From positions 7,130,001 through 7,194,000 of the forward strand of contig NC_051124.1 in NCBI RefSeq assembly GCF_014839805.1: a DNA stretch of 64,000 nt, read 5' to 3'. The notes beneath the pieces were generated by a model. That model did no database searches and was not told the DNA's origin. It saw nothing but the letters and a program-made list of their open reading frames with translations. Positions 12,821 through 25,360 of the stretch are shown piece by piece. The translations under genes and the position numbers were made by a program. Origin of the DNA: Manduca sexta. Its lineage: Eukaryota > Arthropoda > Insecta > Lepidoptera > Sphingidae. The stretch's first letter is position 1, and every line of letters starts with the position of its first letter.

Positions 12821-15759
12821 CAACTATGCTATCCCCGTTGGCTAGCCTACAGATAATTAATTAAACAGTAATCTACCAACATGATTCGATTTTCAGGGAT
12901 TTCAGGTGATGCATACCTTAAAATAAACCCTTCTTCTACAAGCCTGCCTTGAATTATCTAGCTCGTAGCGTGTAAAGTTATTTAATTTTTCAAATTCCCT
13001 GTTTACATACGAACTTTACCTATATAATGTCATTTATGAAATGAGAGCAAACAAGAATACGGCTCACCTGATGTTAAGTGATCACCGCCTTCTGTAAAGA
13101 GATGCGTTTTCGGCCTTTTAGGTGAAAATACGCTATTTTTAACGTCACTTCATATTTATATTAATATTAAATGCTGTCATATTTATTTTATTAGTGATGA
13201 TGGATGTGTTAAAAATAGAATCATCACTCATTTATAAAAGTAAATGGATCAGTAGGTATCAGTAAAATTTTAATAACAATACGCTCAGTATTTCTAAGTT
13301 CTTAAAGGGATAATGCTTCGCTGTTACTCAAATTGAAAATTTTACGTCTCATAATGCTTTATACTTTAACTACACACTATCTAAAATATCCTTGTCTTTT
13401 TATACAACAATAAATTAACGAAAGTAAATTTAAGCTCGTTGTATGGAGACTACTCCATCTACTACGCACACTAGTGAATGGACTGTATACTTACGTTATT
13501 TGTGATTATTTTCGCTTATCTATGTGCGTGTATGTATTGTGTTTGCATCGTACATTATATCAGTATCATACATTTTATTCTAGAAGCTGATACAACAATG
13601 TTTATTTCCAGGTCACGTTTTATTTATTTAAGACAGCCAGTAGTTGTTACAATGTTGCTTACACTAAATAAAAGAAAAACAATATTGTAAAATATAAGAG
13701 TAACACCTTCTTAAGGCAGTCACAGCATGCACTATTTGTGATAAAAAAATATAATTTGCAAAATGATACACATACATACTAATCGTAATTAAAATAATAG
13801 ACAAATATAAGTACTATTATTTAAAACAGTTAAGGTTCAAAGAAATGTAGAAATTTAAATCTAAAAATAACATAAAAAAATTCCCAAACTTAAATTGGAA
13901 TGAACTGTATAAAATACGTTTTTTGTATAAAATACGTAGTTTTGAAATCGTAATTGTGGCATATATATCTGAATATCGACCACAGAAGGTTCCTCTTGCC
14001 AGTAACTGAGTGGATTTGGTTCTGGCGCACGGATTCTATCTAATGATCCTCTTAGCTTTCCTTTCGACAAGTCCTGGCTAGCTTGGCCTTAGGACGTTGA
14101 CAACTTCTTCAAATATATTTCGATTGACCAGAAGTCTGTGCCTGAAGTTGTTGTTCCATATAATGTATAAACTGATGTTCCATTTTTAAAAAGTTTAAAT
14201 TAATTACGTTTCTATTTTGCTCTCTATTGACCGTAACAATGTATCAGTCATGCTGCAAATCTATTTGTGTTTGACTTTTTTTTACAAATAGTGCCATCAT
14301 AACAATTTTGTTATTATTTCACGTCAAGAAGAAACAAATTAGATTTATCGTTAATAAAATAGTTAATTATGTTTGTATGACAAAAGAATGGGTGAAAAGA
14401 TTATTCACCAATTGACATGATGAGAAATAATTAAGTTTACTCCGTCCCATAATATTTGCAAATGTTTGTATCATAAAACAGAAGACATTGAAAACTTAAT
14501 AAAATTTTTATTATGAATAATCTGATTTCGTGGTTTTAATGTACCTATATATTTGTAATGATCTATATTATTTAATTATTGTTTATCGATACGGTATCAG
14601 CCCGAAATATATTCTTTATCACAAAGATTACCAATTTTTTATACCTTTTCTAGTGAAATGGAAGACTTTGGGAAGGTAAGAAACACAGAATTATTGTTTA
14701 TCGTTAGTCTAGCAGCAAAATTGATCAGCAATATTGATCAACAACATTGATGCGTAGGGCAGAAAAAATCTCTAGTAAGGTAAGTTTTTAATGTGTTTTG
14801 CCCAAAATTGGATTGGCCAGAAAGTTTAATCTAATCGAGGTAGACAAATGGGCAACTTGTATGTAACATAAATATACCGTAGCCATCATGATTAGCAGGT
14901 ACCAACTACCTGAAGAAATTTCAATGATATATTAAATTGTATTTAACCAAATTTGATGCATGCAAATAAATCAGAGGGAAATCAACATGTAAAGCAAAAC
15001 TTTTGTACCCTTTTCATGAATATTGCGTTGACGGAGGAGTATGAAGTTAATACAGTTAAAGTTTATACGGAAAGGCGTGCGGAATAAAAATGTATATCTG
15101 TTACAAATATATCAAATTAGATGATGAATTGTCGACCACTAAACACCCATTAGTAAGTATAAAAATTGTAATTTTAGATAAAAAACCGATCCAGTGCATA
15201 TTCGACAAACACACTGAATTTCCTTTACCGACGTTATTTTTATGCATTGAAATATCATAATAACACTGTAATATATTCTGCAAATGTTTAAACACTATTA
15301 TTAGATAAATCATACAGTTTTTAAAAGTCGCATAGACTGACGACATAGCGTTAGTTACTGGCTTCCGTTGCAACTTCCTCTGTACGCCCCGCTAAGGCAA
15401 TAGGGTACCGGACTCATTTTCGTTCTTTACTATTATCAAATATTTACATAATATAACACAGAAGGAATTATTAAAATTCGGTAAAAAATCAACAAGTTAT
15501 AAGTCTTTGAATTTCGGTGGAAGGGATAATTAACAAGAAACAGAAAAGAGACGAAATACCCACATGTGACGTCATCGGGAATTACGACGCGTGCGAAAGA
15601 AAGAGATGAAGCGATATCCCCAAATCGCGCTCACTTCTGCAAATTACAATATTTTAAATATGAATTACTTGCTCATTTATTAAACAATTTTTATGCAGTT
15701 TTCGCAGTAGTGCTTCTTTTTCGTAATATTAACCATTACATATCGAATAATGTACAAAA
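12821..15759. other. Intergenic, nothing recognised
   Basis: About 2.9 kb of AT-rich DNA. Open frames at 13478-13690, 13861-14070 and 15101-15373 are short, low in complexity and show no family signature. No repeat or RNA gene recognised. Confidence 0.45.
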
Positions 15760-16090
15760 TCAAGCATAGGCCGGTCCCCTATTCTTGTGCGCTCCGTCTC
15801 ATAACCGAATGCGCACCCATGCACGGGAGGACATTTGGCGGTCCTAGGCACATAGTTATGCGTACATTCTTCATTGTTGCAAAATTCACATTAAGGCCTA
15901 TGAGGACTTGCAAACATTTCCTAGCCTTCTCCCCTCCTCCAATCCTAAGATGGTTCCTTGTCCTTCCCCCACATTTCCTTCTTCGGATATCCCCTCCCAA
16001 CTTCCCTCTAAGACCCTATGGTCGCTAAACCGGGGGATTTCAGTATCCCATTCGCAGCTTCCGTAGTGCTGACTGCGGGATCCGACACTC
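15760..16090 (+). repeat. Dispersed repeat fragment, C/T-rich, possibly from a LINE
   Basis: A pyrimidine-rich block ('cttctcccctcctccaatc' near 15928, 'gatatcccctcccaacttcc' near 15988) lies between 'tctcataaccgaatgcgcac' and 'tagtgctgactgcgggatcc'. The wording resembles a common lepidopteran retroelement leader, by recall only. Overlapping frames on both strands (15750, 15779, 15898) reflect the base bias. Confidence 0.35.
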
Positions 16091-17453
16091 AAATAAGAAC
16101 ACCTTCTGCACGAAACCCTAAACATAACTTTTGTTAAAACAATATTACTAAAAATTACTTTTCGTAATAATTTATTTTTAACCGCTGTGAAAAGGTACAC
16201 ATGCAGCAAAATTCACCAAAAAAGTTTTCAAATAACGACTACTTAATAGGCGATTCCCTATATGAAATTTTCAAGCTATTCGAGTTTCGGCAACTGTTGG
16301 GATTACCCGGGATTAGCTGTTCAAATTCCTCAAATTTCGATAAAATTTTCGGACTTACAGTTATAACATAGTTCAAAATCAAATATGTAAGTGATTTGAT
16401 AAGATATTTAATTAAAGCTAGTTGAAGACTAATTTATAGTAGAGTATTATATGAACAGGCAGCTTGATGACTAAGCCGCTTATCAAATGGTGTACGGCAA
16501 AATTTTAATAAAGGTGATTCTATTCCGGCGGCAAGGTAGATCAATCAATGTTCAGTAATATGAACTAAATAATATTATGTATTATTCGGATGTCACTAGA
16601 CAAGGTAGTAGGAAATTGCATATTTTATCGCGATCTAAGTTAATACTGATGGTAAATATATTATGGAGCTTAACACCTATATCAGATGAGCCTCGGCGGT
16701 CGTCAGGATTGTGGTGACATTTTTATACGTCGTATAACCAGAATGTTTGACCTCAGGACGTGGCGGCATTTCAATAGAACGTCTTTTTATCAGGTATAAA
16801 GTTGTGGCTTTATAGTACAAAATAAAGTAGGTATTCTACCAATATCTTGAATAAGAGGTTTATATAGGTCACTAAAGATGACAATTAACGCCCTCTAGAT
16901 TTATTACACGTAAAAATACAACGCCATCTATGTTACTAAGTATTTAACTCTTGCTTAGGGTTGCACCTAGGGAAGAGAATAGCAAATTAAGTCATCAGGT
17001 TGCATTGCTACAACAGAAATATTTTTTAAATTCCAACTAGATGGCGCTAGTTACTAGTTTAAGTCGCACAACTAAAATAGGCTATTTAACTACGTTCGTA
17101 TTTATTCCATTGATTATTTTTTACTAATAATGGATTTGGATAGAGAATATAATTAAAGCATATGTATAATAATTTATGTTAATGCCTTTAGCCTCGTAGG
17201 GTTGGACAAAAAGGCAATGAGTGGATTTACACTTTGCACAGCGCGGCGTATGAAAAGATTGTACACTGCGAGTCTGTCGCCACATTCAATAAAAATTCCA
17301 ATCCGTTACAACTTAGCTACATTTTTATTTCGAAAAACTTACTTAACTTAACCAATTATCCTCGTAGAATCGAACTCAGAATTCACAACCCAACGACACT
17401 CTGGAGTCTAGACCAATCGGGTAAAAAAAACATGAGGTAGTTATTTTTATACA
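16091..17453. other. Intergenic, decayed repeat wording
   Basis: Contains 'actagatggcgctag' near 17037 and related 'ccatctatgt' wording near 16924, motifs that often mark old transposon ends in moths. No gene recognised. Confidence 0.35.
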
Positions 17454-17700
17454 ATACTGGTGGTAGGACTCTGATATTATGCGAGAATCCGCCTGGGACC
17501 ACTGCAATGTCTAGTTTTGTGTAGTCACTGTTGTGTTCGGGTTTGAAGGATATTGTAACCAGTGTAACTATTGGACATAATAAGCCTTAACATCTAAGGT
17601 CTCAGGATGGCGAGCGCAATGGAATACCAAACAATACCGTAATTCAAGGTTTATCAGGCGATTTGGGAAGCTGGTCTAGTCAATTAAAGCAATAAAAAAA
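17454..17700 (+). repeat. Dispersed repeat family B, shortened
   Basis: Starts 'ctggtggtaggactctg' and shares 'tctcaggatggcgagcgcaa' (near 17602) and 'ggaataccaaacaatac' with the longer copies. Ends with 'aattaaagcaataaaaaaa'. Confidence 0.65.
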
Positions 17701-18375
17701 AATGCAATAAGAATAGAGTTTATCAATATGTATTTTTATACAGGTCCATAATTGTTTAATTCTAAAATCCCAATTGGTGTAAAATAGATTTGCTTAATAT
17801 TTTCATTTTGGTTTATAATTAAATTAACGCAGAATACAAATCATACGAAATTACAAATTTTGATGAATATAAGCAGAAATCACATTTCAACATAATATTT
17901 TATTTTTTATTAGGATGTGAATGAGAGCGGATGTATAGATAAACAAACTGCAGAAAGATAATAAGGTGCAAGCGAAAGTCATCTTCATAAGTATTGAACT
18001 TTGACCTGTGTCGAAACGGAATGGATTGCACCGTTTATTTAAATTATCACGTAAACGTGGAGGTGGGAGAAACGTTAATAATTGTTATCAGTAAATATAA
18101 GTTGTTTTAAATCTAATATTAGACAAGCTTTCTTGGTCTTGCATCATGAACTACATCGGTAGAGCCTACATTGCTTACTAAGTTATTTGGGTTTGTGGGG
18201 AGATATTTCCCGAATAAAATAAAACGTTCGCACACAATTGCAGTAAATATAATGAATAAAATAATTAATGTAAAAATAACAATCATTTTCGATTCACTTT
18301 GAATTATTTTAAATATTTGAATACTTTTATAACCAGCCAGGGCTTTATGAAAACAGAGCGCTGCCTCAAAAAAAA

Positions 18376-18895
18376 CCGGCCACGTGCGAGTCGGACTCGC
18401 GCACCGACGGTTCCGTACAAACTTTTAGGCAACTAAAAGATCACTCATCGCGACAATCGAGTGATAGTTATGGTATTTTTATTGTAAAATGCAATACATA
18501 TTACAATATGGAAAGCTGGAGGAGTATAAATTAAAGACATAGGTCTAAAAATTTAAGGTTTTTGGAATTTTTCCTTTATGTGTGCTATCCTTGCTTCATG
18601 TCAAGTTTCAAGACTTAGGTCGACTGAAAGTACCCTTTAGGTTTTGATTCCCTTGCGAGTAGTTGCGAGTTTGAAAATATGCGGCTTAAATTGCTGTTTC
18701 TTTTGATTGCGTTGATATAGAAGTTTGATTTTGTTATAGCGTACAGGTATTATAGACTTAAGTATTTGATATAAATTTCAGCTTAATACCTCCTCGCGTT
18801 CCTGAGAAAAAGGGTCTTGACAGCCGGACGGACGGACGGACAACAAAATGATCCTATAAGGGTTCCGTATTTCCTTTTGAGGTACGGAACCCCAA
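18376..18895 (+). repeat. Dispersed element bounded by GGTTCCGTAC inverted ends
   Basis: Opens with 'ccggccacgtgcgagtcgga' (about 18377) and has 'ggttccgtac' at 18409-18418. It closes with 'gaggtacggaacccc', giving a 10-base inverted match about 470 bases apart, preceded by a GGAC-repeat (near 18823-18840) and 'gggttccgtatttcc'. This wording is common in moth genomes; I cannot assign a class. The head of the 101-codon frame at 18817 lies inside it. Confidence 0.55.
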
Positions 18896-18984
18896 AAACA
18901 ATCTATTCCCCATGCGTTGTTTGTATCAGATATCCAAATACTATGATGTTTTCTGAGAGAAAATTTTATATTCCTAATACTTCA

Positions 18985-19140
18985 AGTCGTCGTCGACCTG
19001 CAAGGTGGACACACGACTTGATAAAGGTCGTAGGAACACGCTGGATTCAGGCTGCTTTCGACAGGTCCGTCTGGAATTCTTTAGGGGAGGCCTGTGTTCA
19101 GCAGTGGACTTTGTGTGCTTGATGATGATTATAATGATGA
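18985..19140 (+). repeat. LINE 3' end relic (reverse transcriptase C-terminus)
   Basis: The plus-strand frame ending at 19122 reads RWTHDLIKVVGTRWIQAAF, then LGEACVQQWTLCA and a stop. This is the typical C-terminal wording of endonuclease/reverse-transcriptase ORFs of lepidopteran non-LTR elements. A GAT/ATG-rich tail follows to about 19140, as expected for such a 3' end. Only about 45 codons of the ORF survive; it is a dead 5'-truncated copy. Confidence 0.65.
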
Positions 19141-19281
19141 TGGACACTTCAGTACCGTGGAATACTGTGACCTCAAGTCGGTGTGACATTATAGTATTTA
19201 TATAATTTCGACGGTATTTGTATTTGTAATCTTCCAGGGCTCTTTTAACCTCACTTTTCAAACAGAAGATATTTGATTACT

Positions 19282-19650
19282 TGACTGCCTTGGTGGCGTA
19301 GTTGTAATAAGTACGCGGTACGGGTATAACTACTGTGCTGTGGTCCTGGGTTTGAATTCTGGGTTGGGCCAAAAATAATTGTGATTAGGTTTTTCTATGT
19401 TAAAAATTACTTAGTCACAGTTTAGAGTCAGGAAGTTGACTGTATGTTACCCCCATGCCTCGGAAAGCACGTAAAGATCCTGTGCCTGATTACTCTCCGG
19501 TTATGTCGAATTGCTGTCTGATCGCATTATAAGAGTGAAGGAATAGACAGTGCACTTTTGTATTGCACACTTGTGCACAATAATATTTCTTCGTTACCTG
19601 TCTAATATCCGCGAAATTGGCCGCCGTGGCAAAATTTGGATAGAAGTGAT
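19282..19650 (+). repeat. tRNA-headed SINE, family A2
   Basis: Head 'ttggtggcgtagttgtaata' (A-box-like), degenerate B box 'gggtttgaattctgggttgg', then a body different from family A: 'gagtcaggaagttgac', 'cggaaagcacgtaaa', 'ggttatgtcgaattgc'. Shares the body with 4735-5340 and 30696-31060. Confidence 0.7.
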
Positions 19651-20619
19651 TCATTTGATAATCCAAGTTCTTTGAAAAATATGCCCGACTCTTTAAATAA
19701 CATCTAAATCGAATACCTATGTTTTTTTTTGCTGCCACTGAACAGCGAGCTTCGTTCGTCGCTTCGTAAGCTTACTTCACCAATATCTTTAAGTCACAAT
19801 ATCTCTGAACTTTGGATAACAATTATACGGCATATAATCAACTAAAATACAAGGCCGTAGCCTAGATACCTTCTAACAATCGTTAACGGTAACCTTAAGT
19901 ATGGGAATGACATATCCTAGCGAAACACTTACCTATCGATCAGATGTCATTCACTTTTTTTTTGTTTTATACTAGCATTAACGATTGTAAAAGACATCTT
20001 GTCTCTTCTTGCACTCTGCCACACTCTGCTTGGCGGCAGAAGTAAGATTAATATAGGCTACTTTTTATTCTAAATATTCACAGTGACAATAATATTGATA
20101 TCGACGGCGCCACGAGCATAATCTAGTATTACATACTTATTATTGTGAATTTGGAACCTATCCAGATTCTATGCTTTAAATGTAATAGAATCAGAAATAT
20201 TCTCGTTACATCACATTCAACTGTAATGAACGTTTTAGTTATTGATCGCATCTTGTAATAGCAGCGTAGGTTGGGAACCGTGAGGATCTTGCTGATATCC
20301 GGAAGAATAAAAATGTTTGTGTGAATTTTTTTAACCAAACATTTTAACAAGGAAAACATCACCAAGAGATGTGATAACGACCTGCACAATTATGCTGGCT
20401 TGGTTCATTGCTTCTTCACGAATCGCATCTATGGGTGTTTATTGTATCTATAACACACAAGCTACTGTGAAAAAGAATATCGTGCCGCATAGACCACTGG
20501 TAATGGCACGAAATACAAAATAGTACTATGCAGTTACGGCATTCCTCACATCTAGACGTAAATACGCAGATAAACCCACCCCAGTTTATTTTATTCTTGT
20601 CATAGATTCATTCAGGATT
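19651..20619. other. Intergenic, nothing recognised
   Basis: AT-rich; short open frames on the minus strand (19490-19738, 20129-20389) without family signature. Confidence 0.45.
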
Positions 20620-20915
20620 TTTTTTATTGCTTTGAATGACGAGACGAGCTTGCCGTTCGTCTGATGGTAAGTGATTCGACCGCCCATAAAGAGAAGAAAC
20701 ACCTTGAATTACAAAGTATTGTTTGGTATTCCACCGCGCTCGCCATCCTGACACATGAGACGTTAGGTCTTATTATGTTTAGTGTTTACACTGGTTACAA
20801 TGCCCTTCAAACCGGAACACAACAGTGACTTAACACTGCTGCTTGGCGGTACAAATAGACAGTGGCGGTACTTACCTAGACGGACTCTCACATATGAGAG
20901 ACCTACCACCATTGA
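20620..20915 (-). repeat. Dispersed repeat family B, near full length
   Basis: Minus copy with 'gacgagacgagcttgccgtt' near 20639, 'tattccaccgcgctcgccat' near 20728, 'cttcaaaccggaacacaaca' near 20805 and the palindromic block 'ctctcacatatgagag' near 20885. The two overlapping frames at 20782 and 20843 lie over this element. Confidence 0.7.
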
Positions 20916-21820
20916 ATTTATGGTGGTCAGTAGCTGCTTTTACGGGCTGTGGACTAGGTTTGGTTTCCCTGACCAGGCAACATCGCAAGATTACCTTTTA
21001 TCTTACTATACGCAAACTTAATCTTGTGCTCTAATGTGATACGAATGCCCACTGTCAAATTAATGTATCGGTTTTTGGAGTCGAAGAACTTGTACGAATG
21101 CCGATTGCTTGATTTGGGTGGTAAACACAAAGCTTTAAAGATTTCGCTAGTTTTTTTTACAAATAAATGACGGATAAACATATCACAAGCTTGATGGTAA
21201 GTGTCACTGTACTGGCAGTACAGTGGGCTCGTTTGCGTTATGAAACGCTAGAACTTCTTTTTGTGACGTTTTAATACCATAACCTATGATATCTCCCGTA
21301 TTAGGCGAATAAGTAAATTAGGTATGATCAGGAATACAAACCGATGAACTCTTATTTACAATTATTTTTTGTAAATATGTGTTTTTAATATTGCAACCGT
21401 TCCTAACCGTTTCTGTCTTTTCTTACTACAGTATAGTGAACCTTATGCTGGTTAACGAGACACTGCGTCTTCGATTGTCATTAACGCTTCATTTGTACTA
21501 ACAACGACAAATCTAGCGTCTAGTCTATCTTCAGAAAGAGTCGCTGTGGTTTCTTTTTCAATTACATCTATGCTTTCGACTACGATAATATAAATCTATG
21601 CTATCGAGTCCAAAACATACCCTGTACACTCCAATGTTGGCTACAGTAAATAGATTTCGTATATTTAACATTTAAATCTCTACTGTGTATACAAACACTA
21701 TCATATACACAATACGTAAACAATCGTCGATTTACCTACAGACCACGCAATTTGGAACTGATTAAAATTCACGGACACCTCATATCAAACTTTTATTCAA
21801 CGATGGATCAGGAAAGGTCA
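20916..21820. other. 5' flank of arylphorin alpha
   Basis: AT-rich upstream region with no recognised repeat or gene. Any distal enhancer of the downstream arylphorin gene would be expected here, but only the proximal block at 21823-21861 can be supported by comparison. Confidence 0.4.
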
Positions 21821-21822
21821 CG

Positions 21823-21926
21823 ACTGATAGTGATAAAGAAAGCAAAACAATATGTCGCTAGGGGATCGATAACGTGGGAATTGGATAGTATAAATTCACA
21901 AGCCCGGACAGAGGGAGGCACAGTTG
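21823..21926 (+). promoter_or_regulatory. Arylphorin alpha proximal promoter
   Basis: A block at 21823-21861 ('actgatagtgataaagaaag' onward) is closely matched upstream of arylphorin beta at 32317-32359. It contains TGATAA (21831-21836), a GATA-factor type site known in insect fat-body genes. TATAAAT lies at 21889-21895, and an initiator-like ACAGTTGG at 21920-21927 is about 31 bases downstream, so transcription probably starts near 21920-21922. The leader would be about 30 bases before the ATG at 21952. Confidence 0.8.
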
Positions 21927-21951
21927 GTTTGTGGATTGGGCAACGGGCAAT

Positions 21952-24900
21952 ATGAAAACTGTCGTAATCCTAGCGGGGCTGGTGGCCCTGGCACTCAGCA
22001 GTGCTGTACCACCTCCCAAGTATCAGCACCATTATAAGACCAGTCCGGGTAAGAATAACGATTTTTTTTTCATTCTATTAAAATTTGTTCGCATTCCCAA
22101 AAAATAACTACTTCTTTTCTTGGTCATGATAATTTGTTCTCAGGCAGTGCTTCGATTGTGCTTGACAAGACTTTACATCTTACAATCTTGGACATCATTC
22201 AACCCCCCATCGGATTCGGTATCAATTATGCTCTAATAAAGCAAAGATTTAATGTAATTTGTTTTTATTTTCAGTGGACGCCATATTTGTAGAAAAACAA
22301 AAGAAAGTTTTTTCTCTTTTCAAAAATGTAAACCAACTCGACTACGAGGCTGAGTATTACAAAATCGGCAAGGACTATGACGTTGAAGCTAACATTGACA
22401 ACTACTCGGTAAGTTTTAATTCAATACACGAAGGACTAATAAAACATAAAAAATATATACTTTAATATTAATCCATTTTGCAGAACAAGAAAGTAGTCGA
22501 AGACTTCTTGCTGCTATACAGAACTGGCTTCATGCCGAAGGGCTTTGAATTCTCTATTTTCTACGAAAGAATGAGGGAGGAAGCCATCGCTCTTTTCGAG
22601 TTGTTCTACTACGCTAAGGACTTCGAAACTTTCTACAAGACAGCTAGCTTCGCCCGTGTTCACGTTAACGAGGGCATGTTCTTGTATGCATACTACATTG
22701 CGGTCATCCAACGTATGGACACTAATGGTTTAGTTCTCCCAGCGCCTTACGAAGTCTACCCACAATACTTCACCAACATGGAAGTCCTATTCAAGGTCGA
22801 CCGTATAAAGATGCAGGACGGTTTCCTTAACAAGGATCTCGCCGCGTACTACGGCATGTATCATGAAAATGACAACTATGTATTTTATGCCAATTACTCC
22901 AACTCTCTCAGCTACCCCAACGAGGAGGAAAGGATTGCATACTTCTACGAGGACATTGGTCTAAACTCGTACTACTACTACTTCCACATGCACTTGCCTT
23001 TCTGGTGGAACTCGGAGAAATACGGCCCATTCAAGGAACGTCGTGGTGAAATCTACTACTACTTCTATCAGCAATTGATCGCCCGTTACTACCTGGAGCG
23101 TCTTACTAACGGCTTGGGTGAAATTCCTGAATTCTCCTGGTACTCTCCAGTGAAGACCGGCTACTACCCCATGCTCTACGGTTCCTACTATCCATTTGCT
23201 CAAAGGCCCAACTATTACGATATTCACAATGACAAGAACTACGAGCAAATCCGTTTCTTAGACATGTTTGAAATGACCTTCTTGCAATACCTGCAGAAGG
23301 GACACTTCAAGGCTGTGAGTATTATATGTACAAGCTGCAATTATAAAACATTCTATTATATTTATGTAACATTGGCCACAGCTTGTAATTTCTTTGTATT
23401 TTTTAGTTCGACAAAGAAATTAACTTCCATGACGTAAAGGCTGTTAACTTCGTGGGCAACTACTGGCAGGCTAATGCTGACTTATACAACGAAGAAGTTA
23501 CCAAACTCTACCAACGTTCCTATGAAATCAATGCTCGTCATGTACTTGGTGCTGCTCCTAAACCTTTCAACAAGTAAGAATATCCTTAATAAATTTATTA
23601 ACAGTTATTTACATAAATACTATATAATATTCTTACAAAATAATCATGATGCAATAAAGGATCTTAGTTCATATATTATGTAAAAATCCTATCCTATCGG
23701 TGATTCATAATTATGTTTATGTTATCCAATTGGGAAAATAAGTAACAATTAAATGAGGCGAATATTATGGAAATCTAATTTAATTCAGTACTAGAAATGT
23801 ATGTTTTAAATTGTATTAATAGTGATATTCATTTTTCGATTTTTTTATTGTTTTAAATGACGCGACGATTTTGCTGTTCGCCTCATGAGGCGAACTTACC
23901 ATGGTAAGCGACACTACTGCCCATAAACAGTAGAAACACCATCCAACAACTTGAATTACAAAGTATTGTTTGGTATTCCACTGCGCTCGCCATCCTGAGA
24001 CATTAGGTGTTAAGTCGTATTATCTCCAGTAGTCATACTGGCTGGATTTTAACGGATACATGCTTAAATAGAATCGGACAGGTTTTTTTGTATATATTGT
24101 TCATTATACCTTTATCTTTTTAACGTCTGGTTATAATAATAGATAGAACACAATATTTGAATATATTAAATTTGTAATCATTTTGTTACAGGTATAGCTT
24201 CATTCCAAGTGCACTTGACTTCTACCAAACTTCGCTGCGTGACCCTGTCTTCTACCAGCTCTACGACAGGATCATTAACTACATCAACGAATTCAAACAA
24301 TACTTACAGCCCTACAACCAAAACGATTTGCACTTCGTTGGTGTAAAGATTAGCGACGTCAAAGTAGACAAATTGGCCACATACTTCGAATATTACGACT
24401 TTGACGTCAGCAACAGCGTATTTGTAAGCAAGAAGGACATCAAGAACTTCCCCTACGGTTACAAGGTCCGTCAGCCCCGCCTTAATCACAAACCATTCTC
24501 TGTCTCCATCGGCGTCAAATCTGATGTTGCTGTTGATGCAGTTTTCAAGATTTTCTTAGGTCCTAAATACGACAGCAATGGCTTCCCAATTCCATTGGCT
24601 AAGAACTGGAATAAATTCTACGAACTGGATTGGTTCGTGCACAAGGTCATGCCTGGGCAGAACCACATCGTCCGCCAGTCCAGTGACTTCCTATTCTTTA
24701 AGGAGGACTCTCTGCCCATGTCTGAGATCTACAAACTGCTTGACGAAGGCAAAATACCCTCTGACATGTCAAACTCATCCGACACGCTGCCTCAGAGATT
24801 GATGCTGCCAAGAGGTACCAAGGACGGTTATCCATTCCAATTGTTCGTGTTCGTGTACCCGTACCAGGCTGTGCCTAAGGAGATGGAGCCATTCAAGTCG

Positions 24901-25071
24901 ATTGTGCCAGACAGCAAGCCTTTCGGATATCCGTTCGACCGCCCCGTCCACCCTGAATACTTCAAGCAGCCCAACATGCACTTCGAGGATGTGCACGTTT
25001 ACCACGAGGGAGAACAGTTCCCGTACAAGTTCAACGTTCCTTTTTACGTTCCGCAAAAGGTTGAGGTTTGA
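21952..25071 (+). CDS. Arylphorin subunit, alpha type (hexamerin storage protein)
   Basis: Secreted larval storage hexamerin: made by fat body, carried in hemolymph as a hexamer, later reabsorbed as an amino-acid source for metamorphosis (family knowledge). Five coding exons by GT/AG junctions and frame: 21952-22048, 22275-22408, 22484-23314, 23407-23573, 24192-25071, giving 702 residues and intron phases 1, 0, 0, 2. [16 protein letters not shown] is a signal peptide. N, M and C hemocyanin-type domains follow. Phe and Tyr are very abundant, as in [13 protein letters not shown] near residue 240. Two of the three CuA-type histidines are replaced, so no copper binding is expected. NYS sequons occur (IDNYS, ANYSNS). 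Intron 4 carries a family B fragment. The length and the tandem partner match Manduca arylphorin alpha; the subunit name is from recall. Confidence 0.96.
23836..24050 (-). repeat. Family B fragment inside arylphorin alpha intron 4
   Basis: Minus-oriented copy: 'ttttattgttttaaatgacg' near 23843, 'cttaccatggtaagcg', 'attccactgcgctcgccatc' near 23975, then decay. It accounts for much of the length of this 618-base intron; the equivalent beta intron is 147 bases. Confidence 0.65.
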
Positions 25072-25354
25072 ACGTTAATTTAGAATAGCTTGAAAGTATC
25101 GTGTCTTTTAATTACAACTTGGATATGTATATAATTTAAATGGACAAAGAAATATATGTATAATTTATGAACACCTATGTTTTTCTTCTTTTTCCCTCTT
25201 ACACATACAGTACTAACAAAGAAAAAAATATAATATTTATACCTGCAATATATTGTCAGAGGTTCACTATCCAATAGATATACAAACTACATATTTTTTT
25301 AATTCCAGTTGTGACATTCATTTCCTTAATTATACTTGAAATTAATTAACATAA

Positions 25355-25360
25355 AATAAA
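25355..25360 (+). terminator. Possible polyadenylation signal, arylphorin alpha
   Basis: First canonical AATAAA after the stop codon, about 285 bases downstream. A nearer non-canonical signal may be used instead. Confidence 0.3.

Noticed and set aside
15750..16209. Three overlapping frames on both strands
   Set aside because: They fall in a C/T-rich dispersed repeat, where biased composition removes stops in several frames.
18817..19122. 101-codon plus-strand frame as a gene
   Set aside because: Its first third lies in a dispersed element and its last third is the C-terminus of a non-LTR reverse transcriptase; a junction of two repeats.
24775..25056. Minus-strand frame over arylphorin alpha exon 5, and similar ones at 22514, 22961, 34753 and 35021
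   Set aside because: Antisense shadows produced by the codon bias of the arylphorin exons.
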